Assembly: GCF_921293095.1 (NCBI RefSeq)
Contig: NC_060259.1
Location: forward strand, 42,513,812-42,577,811
Direction: 5' to 3'
DNA length: 64,000 nt
Origin: Ischnura elegans
Lineage: Eukaryota; Arthropoda; Insecta; Odonata; Coenagrionidae
Part shown: positions 13,801-25,800 of the stretch, piece after piece
Layout: the number at the start of each line of letters is the position of its first letter
Numbering within the stretch: position 1 is the stretch's first letter
The notes under the pieces: generated by a model
Database searches by the model: none
The model's input: the letters and a program-made list of their open reading frames with translations, nothing else
Told to the model about the DNA's origin: nothing
Program-made: the position numbers and the translations under genes

Positions 13801-16800
13801 TAACTACGTGTACTTGAAATGGCCATTGATGGATAAGAATTTTTAAATGAGACAGAAATCCATAATAGCACTGCAAATGCTGATTGGAGTGCAAACACTT
13901 TTTAAGTGAGGTGGCGTGTTCCTTAAGGATGTTTGAAAGAGATATAATATTATTCGAATCGACGATATGACCCAAGTGTTTTGATAAAGTACTAATATTC
14001 CTGTAATCAGCTAAATCTTGTTTGAATCCTTTAATGAATATTATATGCACCAAAATCAAGCGTTTCCTGGGACATACGCAACCTAGCCTCACATTCCCAC
14101 ATTGATCGTTTTCCCACATTCATCATTTTCTTCATCCATCCCCCTGAAAAACTATAGATTGAGGTTCTACTGTATTCTCAAAAATGAAATGATGGATCAT
14201 TTACTACAAAAGAAATGCTTTCGGCATTATTCTTTTTGCAGCTGGTTAGTGTGAACCAGACCGCATTTTGAGAACCATTTAAACACATATCAAAAGACTT
14301 AATGGGAATTTTATTTATTTTTAATAAAATGATTTAAAAACTTGTTGGGTTAAAATTTTCCTTAAAGACTCATTAATTTTGAACTTTCAGCTGCAGTATG
14401 TTCGCTTAGTTAATGCTGGTGAAGCAACTACTCGTGTCTCATCGTCTGTCACCACTGTTACACCATCATCCACTGCCTCTAACCTACGTGCTCATCCAAC
14501 TCTTAGAATGGTTCCTATAGCACCAGCCACTGAAGAATCCAGAGGGGTGAGTGAGGAAATTCTTCAACTTTGATGCATATCCTAAAGAGCAAATAATGCA
14601 TCTGAGATGTCCTAATCGTGTTTCTGATTTCCGAGGTGTTAGGTAATTCCAGTGATATCTGAGCCACTTGCACTTTTAAGACTTAAAGGTTTTACAGCGA
14701 TTACTATGCAATATAAATATTTGGATGTGTCATGCAGCACTAGTTGCAAAGTGAATGCTTTCTTTAAAAAAATCAACATGTAACAAGAAGGAAATTGATT
14801 TTCATAAATCTGTAATGTTTATAACTCAATGTTTCTGTGATAAAGCTTTCTGGCAAAAAAGGAGGCATAGAATTATGAAGCAAAGGCAAATTATTTCGTC
14901 AAGGAAATGTCTATGTATGTTTTTTTAAGGAGTCATTCAGTATTTAATAATCATTGCACATTCATCAGAGAGGGAGTTCATTGTATAGTGACTGCTGCAC
15001 TAATGGGTGGTTCCCCTCCTCCTCCTTGCAAGTGTCTAGAATTTCATTTGGAAAACTACTATGTTTGTCAATAAATTCTTTCGTGGAAAATCCAAGAAAA
15101 TGAATTTAAATACAGGAATATCAATAATCCTAGATCATGCTCATCATGACCTTAAGAAATAATTAATTGTCAAGTATAAGAAATTAATTATCATTAGCTT
15201 AAGATTCTGTATTTGCTTTCAATGATCTTTTGGTTGCATTGATTCAGTTTAATGGATTTTGAGTAAACTTTTCTCCTTGCATCTTCATACTTAAGAGTTT
15301 GTGTTAGTAGATCATGTCTGAAATACTAGTATAAAAAATTATTTTCATTGGTAAAATTTTCACACCGATTCATGTATATCAATATATTTATGAAAAATGG
15401 TTAATCTGCAGATTGAATGATCGTTTTCTGATAATAATCTATGTTTGATGTATGCTCAGTAATTAATCTGTATTACGCATGGTTTTGCCTGCTGAAGGCT
15501 CGTAGGGTTACCAGTGTTCAAAGGCCTCAACAGCGAATCAGCTCAAATCAAGATTCTGCCCGCTCTCGCTCAAGTTCATCACCAAGAGCTGGGCAGCCAC
15601 CATCTCGGCCAGCATTGGAACCAAATGGAATTAGGCCTAGGAAACCCTGCAACTGTACAAAATCTCAGTGTCTAAAGCTGTAAGTTCTTAAAACTCCTTG
15701 TGTATAAATTTTCCTTATTTTTAACTTTTGAGTGCAGAGGCTCATATCTCCATTGCTCTGACACGCCTCTGACTGATGTTTACATCTTCAAAACTTGATG
15801 AAAGTATTACGTCATCAAATTTCTTATAAATTATCCTTCATATCCATTCACTTCAACATGGAAAGAATGGCATCTCCATTGTGCAAGAAATCTGTTGTTC
15901 ATTAATTATTGGTGCTTTTAAATCAAGTTAGTTAAAGCAGATTAAAATGAGAATCAGAGCTAATCTGGCCCAACAGATTACATTAAGATGTTACAATAAG
16001 GAGAAGGTGAAGAAGAAGATGTAATTAATTACTGATTTAAAATGCTATTGTCACTTTGTGGAGAGTGAATGATGTTTTTAGTATGAAAGATTCAGAGGTT
16101 GAAAAACTATGAATGATGGTTATGCATTTGGGAAAATTATTATTTTGAATCAGGGAGAACATTAGTGAACTAGAAGTAAGTAGCAAACTGGAGAGTTAAG
16201 TTATCTGGTAATGAAATATGAGCCAATTTATCAGAAAATAAATTAAATAACCAGGGATGCCGACTTGCAAAAGATATTGAGGGGCCCAAACACTTGCCCC
16301 GGGAAATTTTATAAGTAGTGAGTTTTAATTTTTTTTAAGCATTTTAGAAGAGTCATATGATCAACATTAGAACCCTGATAACTCGAATCTCGACATCTGG
16401 ACACTTTGGGGAAAATCGACAAGCCTGGCACATTTTCTTCTCACACCCATAACAAATTTTTGAGGGGGCTCGGGCCCCCTCAGGCCCCATGGAGTTGGCG
16501 CCACTGTAAATAACTATATTTCCATCCATTTGCCATTAAATTACTTCCTGAAAGTTAACCAGTGCATGATGAAATTCAAATACTGTAGGAGATCGATAAT
16601 ATGGATTGCTTGGGACCAGATGCATTCCATATTAATGATATTTCCTGTAGATAGAGCTGTTACCTGGATGCAGTCAACTCTGCAACTTAGAAAATATTTG
16701 TTTTTCTTTTCAAAAGGTGTGTTGGCATCAGCCAAAATGATGCATTGTTGAGTTAAGAGTCAAGTAATGAGAAAAACCTAATCATATTCATAAAATTTTT

Positions 16801-19800
16801 GATTAAACGTGATTTAAAAAGATTCTAAACATTTGAAAAAGTTTTGTCTGTAAATTGCGAAGGTTGATAAGTCATGAAAGTAATCTTGATAAGACCAACA
16901 GTGAATGGAAGGAAAATGGCTCGGCATTTTTAAAAGCAAACTAAAACATCAATTTTTGCCCATCCATGTTTTTCAGTGTTCACATGTCACAAATTCCATG
17001 TCATTTTCATGACTACACCCATACCTCGTTTAGCGCAAGGGATTAAATCATGACTGGATTTTATTTGCAGTCCCGCAAGGCAGTAGCATCATAAGCAGCA
17101 ACATGGAACGGTCTTTAATGCCTTGAAATCTAATTCAGGTTTTTCTTTGCTGAAAATGAATGAACAACATTGCATTCTCTTCTAAAACTATTCCTTCTTG
17201 TCAACATTAAAAACTAGCCAAGTGGGAAAGGAGTCACTCTCAATCACAGATTGGAGTTCATCAGAAAATGTTGTGCCGACTATGCTATCAGCACCTACTG
17301 ATTCACGTGATATTGTAGCACTAAAACACCAGCTTGAAGTTTAAAATTCTGGAACCATCTGGAGCTTCCACTAAATGTCTCAAAGAAATCACCACCTTCA
17401 TCTTCTTTTATAGATTCAAATAAAGCCACAGCTTTTGCACAAATAACTGCCTGTGGTAGAGGAACATAATTCAACGGTTTATTATAAATTTATGTAATTA
17501 GAAGTCTCTCCATTTTTTCCAGCAATGAACATTGCGTACATGTTGACTTCTTGGCTGAAGTTAGTGCGGCTGATGTCACTGATGTTTTAAACTTGTCTTA
17601 ATTTTGAATAATAGTGCAGATTGTCGACGTTGTGAGTTTAAACTTAATCGCAATATCGCTTTGACGCTCTTTATTTTCAAAGCAAGTGATTGCTTTCAAT
17701 TTCTCTTCTTGGTTTATGCTTTTCCTTGATAACTTCGTTACTTTTCTATCCCATTCCTATTTTTTGCCATTGTTCACTTGATTTTTACTTTATGAAATAC
17801 CCGAGGAAAGTCATCCAAATTAACCCCATAATTAGGGAGCAAAATTTTACTGATGCATCACGAAGGCTTCACACCCTGTGGGCCCAGGTTTAAGTCCTGG
17901 CTGTGCCGGAAACTTTTCAGAGATGGCTCTATCCCTGCTTGAGAGTAGTGTGGAGGGAACTTCCAGTGCAACACACTGCCCAGAAGATGGGTTGTTAAGC
18001 CCTGGTTAGGCCTATCGTTGCAACCTGGCCAATTCCAACACAGGGTTTCTATCGTCCCTCCCTTAATTTATGGCAAAAATGACCCCAGCTGTCGGTTACC
18101 TCCCTCTAAATACCATACCATAGATAATGCAGAGTCCATGGCACCTGGCAGTGGCGTAAGTATGGGGTGGGATGAAGGGAAAGATCCACCCCTAAAGCCT
18201 CAAGAAGTTTATAAAAATCGTTTAGTTTTGATTTTCAGCAACTGGATCTGCTTTAAGTTGAATTTTAAGTGCCAAAATGATGTAAAATATATTCAAGGGC
18301 TTGTCATTTTTTTCTGGGAATCCCGTTGCCTCGGGGGTGGGGAGCTGCCCCCCTCAAGCCCCCAGGGTAATTCCATCCCCCCAGAGCATGTTCCTAGTTA
18401 TGCCACTAGCACCTGGGATATTCATTACTAAGATTTTTCCAGTGCTTAGATCACTTCTTTTAAGTGAGCCATTTAAATAACCGCGCAACTGCCGTCAGTG
18501 ATGAATGAACAAAAATAGATTAAGAGCCCGGAAAAATCTCCCCTCTCTGTGATGTTTAAGCACTAAAAGAGAATTTTCCCATGAAATTTTAGTAATATAA
18601 GAATGAATCTACTGGGTATAGCTTCTCTATTGGCATTCTTCCGTGAATTCAGTGCCAGGAACTTCGACTCACAAGCCGTGTGATTTGTCCTAACAGAATT
18701 ATTTACTTTCCCATTTCTGGTAATAACACTGGACACTTTTTGTACTTCGATATAATGGTTATAAGCCATTCCTGAGTCTAAAGGAACCGCCTTATCTATC
18801 ACCTTTTGAATTTGACTTAAATGATTACGTGACGAGTGACAATGCGAGTTATTATCCGTGGGATTTCACACTAACTCTCGTTCTGTTAAAAAATACACGC
18901 TTGCCACCAGGCAGAGTTAAGCTAATAGCTATTCAAGGCCCAACTATGTTTCATTTAAACCGACTGAGTTACAAGTTGGGTCAGTTTTGATCTGCGTGCC
19001 ACATGAGCAACTAACCCCTGGTGCAATTCGTCCCACAGATGTGGGATCAGCACACGGAATGAGACCATGCATGCTGTTTTTGCCATCATGTTGAATCATC
19101 ATCTACTTATGTCCTTACTGCAAATATGATAATCTTTTTTGGATGACCTTGGAGACCAAAATTTTGGTACGCTAGGATTTTTATCGGCTCATTCTGGCGT
19201 TATTTCGCTGGGGCGATGGAAAACATAACCTTGGAAAAATTCTAGAGAATCTTCCTTTTGAAATAGATATTCTGTAGTTCTTAACTCTGGATTGACGATC
19301 ATCTACTATTGTTAAAAGTAATGTCTAATAAACAGCATCATTCATTATTGAAACTTATTATTCCTTATTGGCATATCTATGTAATGAGCACATACTACTC
19401 CTGCTCTTGTGACGAAAATCAGCGTGCCTCAATCTTCTCATAGAGCAGTTCTCTGATAAGTTGTATCAGTGATGTATTTTACTGGTTCCGTCACACGATC
19501 CCTCCCAATATGCTGGATTTTCCCCGGGATTTCCTATAGGATGAATGATCCAGATTCCCATACAAAACTGAGTTTGCTAGTTGGTGGACTCGACTTAAAG
19601 AATCTGGGCCGTCGAATAATGAGTGATGCCTCTGGAATCAGCCCTTTTAATTTAATCAAAAGGGCATGGATAGGGTTGACCTGGGATCCGCGATAATTGC
19701 GTTGACGTCGTCAGTAATGCGCTCGAAGGGTGGGAAATTAACGATGTTAGCCTTTGAATCATGAACACACTTGTGATTTCTGTGATAACATTGAATAAAC

Positions 19801-22800
19801 TCCAAGATTTATGAGCCAACATCGTCACCAACAACACTTACTTCACACACTTGCTTGAAGCATAAAAACACAGTTATTGTCCTTCGCAAAAGAAAACAAA
19901 ACATTGAAAATTCAGGAATTTACAAAAATTTTCTTTAACAAATCAAGTTTTTCGATTATAAAAAGTGTTAAAATTAGTTTAAAACCCATTATTTAGTGCC
20001 CGGTTTTTTTTAAATTACGCACTGTGGCGTAAATTATCGCGAGGATGTGCTAAATCCACCTCACAATACTGAAGCATTTTCGGATGAAACACAAGTCCGT
20101 ATGCGATGAGAAAGTAAAATTTGTGGGAAACGTGCGTGAGGAAAATTTGAATTCAGTCGATGGCAGGGGGGTAGCCAAGAATTTTGTTAAGGGGGGGTCC
20201 AAAACCAGGGGGGAAAATTTTTAAACAACAGGGTACAAAGGAGAGGGTTTCAAACTAATTTTAACGCCCTTCATAATAGAAAATTCTTCATTTTTCAAAG
20301 ATTCATTTTTTTGATTTGTAAAGTCATGATTTTTAAATATTTTGTTTCCTTTTATGAAGAAAAGTACTTAATTGTGTTTTTATATTTTGGGGGGTCCTCA
20401 CGCTACGCCACTGTTCATCCTAAGAATTTTCCTATTTTCATTTCCAAACCCAAGCGTAACAGTTTAGGCCCTGAGTATGTAAAGTTGTTTTTAAAAAACA
20501 ACTTGAAAGCCCATAAAATAATTTTTAATTTATAAAAATATTAAAATGTGTATGAAAATCTAAAAAGCATTCTATTGATTGTATGTACCCAGAAGAAACT
20601 TGAATAATGACTTTGTTTAATGGTAGGAATTTGAAAATGCATTTGGATTCGAAAATATCCGATTCGAAAGATCTGGCTCCAAAAATCCTGGATCCGTCCA
20701 TCCCTAGTTATTTTATTCCATTCAATTCTTAAATTTTAATGACAGCAATGCTACAGATAAATCAAAATCCCACCAGTTAGAAGGAGTAAGAATCGATGGA
20801 ATCGGAATCGAGAATCGGGAATCGATTTGAAGGAATCGAAATTGGAATCGGAATCGAAAAAAAGTGGAATCGACTCATCCCTAATCTCAAGCCCTAATAT
20901 ATTTAAAAAAAAACTCATATCCACCTGTTCCAAAATCAATAAATGATCTAAGTTAACTAATGTCATTCAGTTAAGGAGAAAATACAAATTACCTCGGCAA
21001 GTTGGCTATCTGGATGGCATGATAAGCATTGTTTTTAATCATTGCATAGCAGTGGATTTTGAAGTATATATAAATAAAGAAGGAGATTTAAGGCAAAAAA
21101 TAATTTAAATTTTCATTAAATGATGGTAATTTCGTGAGTACTGGTTTCAAGTTCATGTTTTATTAGGAGAGGGTAAAGGTTTAAGTGATTTGGCTTAGTG
21201 GAATTGAATGTTTCCCCAAGGAATGAATTTGAGCTAAGGGGAAATTGTGCCAGTTCAAATTATGCTAAATGGGGCATTAATGCCTCACTAATTAATTAGA
21301 CACTAATCAGTGTATTTATCTTGTCTGTATTTTGATTTACTTTTCAGTTTATATTTTAATTATGAAACTTCTCATTTTTAATTAATGATGTAATCTTTCT
21401 TTCAGGTACTGTGACTGCTTTGCAAATGGTGAATTTTGTTATATGTGTAACTGTGCCAATTGCTCAAACAATTTGGAGCATGAGGAGGAGAGGCAGCGAG
21501 CAATCAAGTCATGTTTAGAGCGGAATCCAAATGCTTTCCGGCCCAAAATAGGAAAGGGGCATGTTGGGGATGAGAGACGTCATAACAAAGGTTGTAACTG
21601 CAAACGCTCTGGATGTCTGAAGAATTACTGTGAGTGCTATGAGGTACGTCATATTTTGTGTTTTTTCTATTTACTTTGTTATCTATGTCAGCATTTCATA
21701 GACTTTTAGGTTTTCTCCAAATAAGAATTTCATGGATGCTAGGAAATCCATCCAACTAGTTACAGACCATGAGTAAGAAAGGAATTTCACTTTAAAATTG
21801 GAAAGTAGTTATTGTTTTCATCAATTCTGTGATCATCTTTCCACCAAGAGAGGTGCCCCATCAGCTTAGTGCCCTGATGGTGGAGCTATGGGGGGTGGAG
21901 GGGAATTCTTAGGGCTGTACCAGGAACCTCACTACTGCCGAATACATCATCAGATGGTGACATGATATAACGGCTAAGCACTGCTACAACCACCTGCTGC
22001 AAAGTCTAGTGAGGTCCTTGCCATGCTACTTGCTACAAGTAATATGGCTGCCAGATTTTATCTGCTTATCGTCTTGCATTTATAATAAATAATTATTGAT
22101 GTTTAAAGGGCTATAAGCTCATGATAACCATTTCTTATTATATAAAAATATAGTAGAAATGCTTCAATAACCGGCTTTGATGCTAATGAGTAAATATTTT
22201 ACCTAACATAACTACCAATAATTAATGTGAACAATGCCATGATGAAACCTCTTTGGCTTCACCATTTTAATCACTATTATCTTCTGAACAGGTCCTGTCA
22301 TGCCTTGAAAACCATTTATAATGAAAGAAAAACAGATTAGGGACATATTAATGTCTCGCCTTGATGCTTGTGAAATACTGTTTACGTAAAATAACTACTG
22401 TGGAACCTCGATCTATCGTTTTTCGGGGGGATGGATGAAAAAAATTATGAATGCAGGAAAACGATCAATGCAGAAATGTTAGGCTAGGTTGCCTATGTCC
22501 CAGGAAATGCTGGATTTTGGCGAGTAATTATGATATTCATTAAGGGATTCAAACAAGATCTCAGCTGATTACCGGAATATAAGTAATTTATCTAAACACT
22601 TAGGTCATATTGTCGATTCGACTAATATCTCTTTCAAATATCCGAAAGGAACGCGCCACCTCACTTAAAAAGTGTTTGCACTCCAATCAGCATTTGCAGT
22701 GCTATTATGGATTTCTGTCTGATTTAAAAATTCTTATCCATCAAATGCCATTTCAAGTACACGTAGTTACGAGAGCAATGTGCATGTTATGCCTAGAACA

Positions 22801-25800
22801 ACTACCGTATAAGCGTGTGTAAGAGGCACACCTTTTTTCCCAGAAATTGCAGCCGAAAATGAGGGTGCGCCTCTTATACAAACTTCTTATCTTCCCCCCT
22901 CCCTTCACCGGTCGCAAGTCTAAGGGGAACTGAGTGGCCTTGGTTTTCAGTGTGAGTCAGTCATCTGAAACCCTGGGTCAAAAACAAGCGGCAGGCAGAG
23001 GAGTTTCTCCCTTAGTGACGTATTTTTAAAATGCTCCTGTTTGCTTTTCTTGTAAGCATCACGCCGTCACGTCGGTACCCCAGAGGTGAACATGGAAGAT
23101 CGCGCAGGGTTTTTTGCTCCGGAGGGCACGCTAAATTTACTACCACGAGTGGGCATCCCGCGGCATTTATACTGCATATAGTAATCGCTTATAAAACGTA
23201 GAGAAATGCGTAGTTTTGGAGGACATACCTGGTTAATAGTCAATATCTGTCTTGCCTCGTAATTTCCATAACGCTGAGGGCCTGATTTTCCAAAAATCAT
23301 CTTCAGACGCTAATATGAGGATTACTGCAACTGAAAATTATATTGGTATCAAAACCTGCGCTTTAAAAAATTCGAACGAGTGTGTTCATTGTTGGACTAA
23401 ATTGTGGATGGAAGAAATCAGAAATGCTTATAAGTGAAGAGCGCGGAAGGAGAGGTCGAGGGGAAGGAGCGCGCTCCCTCCGTCTTCGAAGCAAGCAATG
23501 AAATACGGAGGGGAAGGAGCGCCCTCCCTCCCCTCCGTATTTCAAGCTACGAGGCTATGAGTGAAGGAGCACGGGAAGAACACGTCCAATCTTGCATGTG
23601 ACGTCGTTGCCTTCAAAGCGAAGGGGCGAAGGCGCAGCAATATGATATACGCAGTTTGCTTTGCCTAAAGTTTCCAGTCCGTCTCGTCTTGTTTGAATGT
23701 GCTTATGCTAGGCTTGTTTCTTCCAAAATTGTCCTGTTTGGACTATTTTGAATGTTAGTAGCCTTGTTGTAACTATAAATCTTTGTGTCAAACAATTAGA
23801 GCTTAAAAAACTTAAATTCTGTCAGATAAGCGTCGCGTTAGATCTCTTTCTTTTTTTAAACCTCGTGCGTGTCTTACAATTATTGAAAGCTATCGAGATA
23901 TCTTCGGGCTCAGTAGATGACTCACCTAGCATTTGGCCTCCATAAACTGAGAGATCGATCAAGGTCAGTTGGTGAGACGGGGTAGGGATGAAACACGTTT
24001 CCCTGTAACTTGATGTTTTCCTATTTTCCTGTGGGGTCTCGGAAAGAAAAGAAACGGCAGAGGCATTGGCTGATGGAGGGCCGAATTTGGCTCCATTAAA
24101 TCTACGACGTGGTTATTATCCTATGGCGCTGAGATTGCCCCGATTGTTGTCCAAGCTCTTGGGAAGGTTCATGCTATGTGCCTGTCCTGTATTGCCTTTT
24201 TTTTTTCACGGCTGCAATTCTATTGCAATACTCCTGCGAGAGCATTTAAACAAAATTGTTCGTGAATAGGACAAGCATCGTAGAGCAACGGCATATGCGA
24301 AGAGAGGATCAGAACTCTTATGCCGCTATTACCGCCGCAGTTATCAAAATTTCCTCATTCAATTAATATTGAAAGAGGAAAATTCTATAACTGTCGAAAT
24401 TCCAGGCATACTGGAATTTCGACAGTTATCGAATATACGTCTGCAACACCGCGCGATAGTATTAAAAAAATGCCGCAAAATTTTTTTCTTCTTAGCTTCG
24501 ATGCTCAAAATAGGGATGCGCAGTGTTTGGTTGTGAGATGGATCACAAAGGCCAAAAATAGTCTTATTTGAAATGTTCCTTAAAATAAATGTATTTTTAG
24601 TATAATTGAGGCAATGTTGCGTTAATAATCAGCGCCATGCCCAAGTGATCCTCGGCTTAATCCCACTTCTTGTTTTCACCAGGTAGCTCGCTCTACCCCC
24701 ACCCCTGCCATCATGTAATAGCGTACAACCCGAGGCATTCTGCAATACTCATGTGTCCCTAGCCCGAATTCTTTTCTTCATCTTCCATTATTTTCAGTCC
24801 ATCTTTTAAAGCTCTCACTTGTTTCTTCTCCATCCATAGGTAGAAAAGTTTAATCTTTTATTTTTCTCCAATCATCGGTTTGCAAACTATGAACCTGATC
24901 TTGTATATTTAACTTTTAGGCCAAAATCCCATGTTCAGGAATGTGCAAATGTGTGGGATGCAGAAATGTTGAGGAAACACCATCAGAGAAGAAGTCTTTA
25001 AGAGACCTTGCTGATGCTGCTGAGGTGCGTGTTCGCCAGCAAGCTGCTGTGAAGAGTCGGCTCTCAGCACAAGTCCGTGAGGTTACCCATGTCGGACCAA
25101 CCCATGGTGGCAGTGGTGGCAGGTAAGTCATGGAAGGGTATTCATCTGAGGTCCCAATCATTCATAATTCTGTGTTAATTTTCCATAATGGTATTGTACT
25201 CTTTGCATCCTTGTGTTCTGAAAACTTCACAGTGGCCATCCACAGAGAAAATTCATGCTCCTCCACCGCTCTACATACCCGAATACTTGATGTAGGTGTT
25301 GAAACTAGAAGTATGAGGCTTCCTTTTGACATTGGTTTTATCTCGATGTGCCGAACCAAACCTACACAATGACTCGTCAAAGTTTGTAGAGAAGTCGAAA
25401 TTTCCGCAACTCCTACAACGTTTGGTAACTTACAACACATCTGCCGTGAAGTTTGCGTCCCACCAACGCACAATTTTCAGAATTTTCGGAATTTTTTTTG
25501 CCACTTCTCGATGAGGTAGGGACACCAAATTCAAGTGAGTGATGTATTTCATGTTCCCCTGTGTGCCGCTACCTGGAGAATGTGGAATGTTTAATTTAAA
25601 TGGGTGTGACTGTTGTAAAATCATGCTTGCACTACAGCTAGAGGGCCAGAATTTTTAGTGAGGGTGGGGTATTACACACAACACGGGAAAAGCTCCAGAA
25701 ACCCCCGATAACCCCCTGTTACACCCACAAAAATATTAAAATTAGTTAATAAGTCGCATTTTTTGGCTACCTATCATCCTACATGTATTGTTTTAATTGA

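Larger units (their letters stand above)
22806..24526. mobile_element. 1.7-kb insertion inside Tigger family B copy
   Basis: It begins CGTATAAGCGTGTGTAAGAG, followed within about 70 bp by the inverse motif GGGTGCGCCTCTTATAC. Near the right end GATGCTCAAAATAGGGATGCGC resembles the inner part of this end but is truncated. No coding region recognised. The terminal design resembles TIRs with a nested internal palindrome found in some DNA transposons, but I cannot name the family. It contains hairpins at 23499-23544 and 24387-24429. Confidence 0.5.

Noticed and set aside
13667-14119. 150-codon frame on the - strand, with a related 70-codon frame at 22610-22822
   Set aside because: The similarity between the two arises because both lie in copies of the same Tigger family B element. 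The frame carries no domain and is broken in the second copy.
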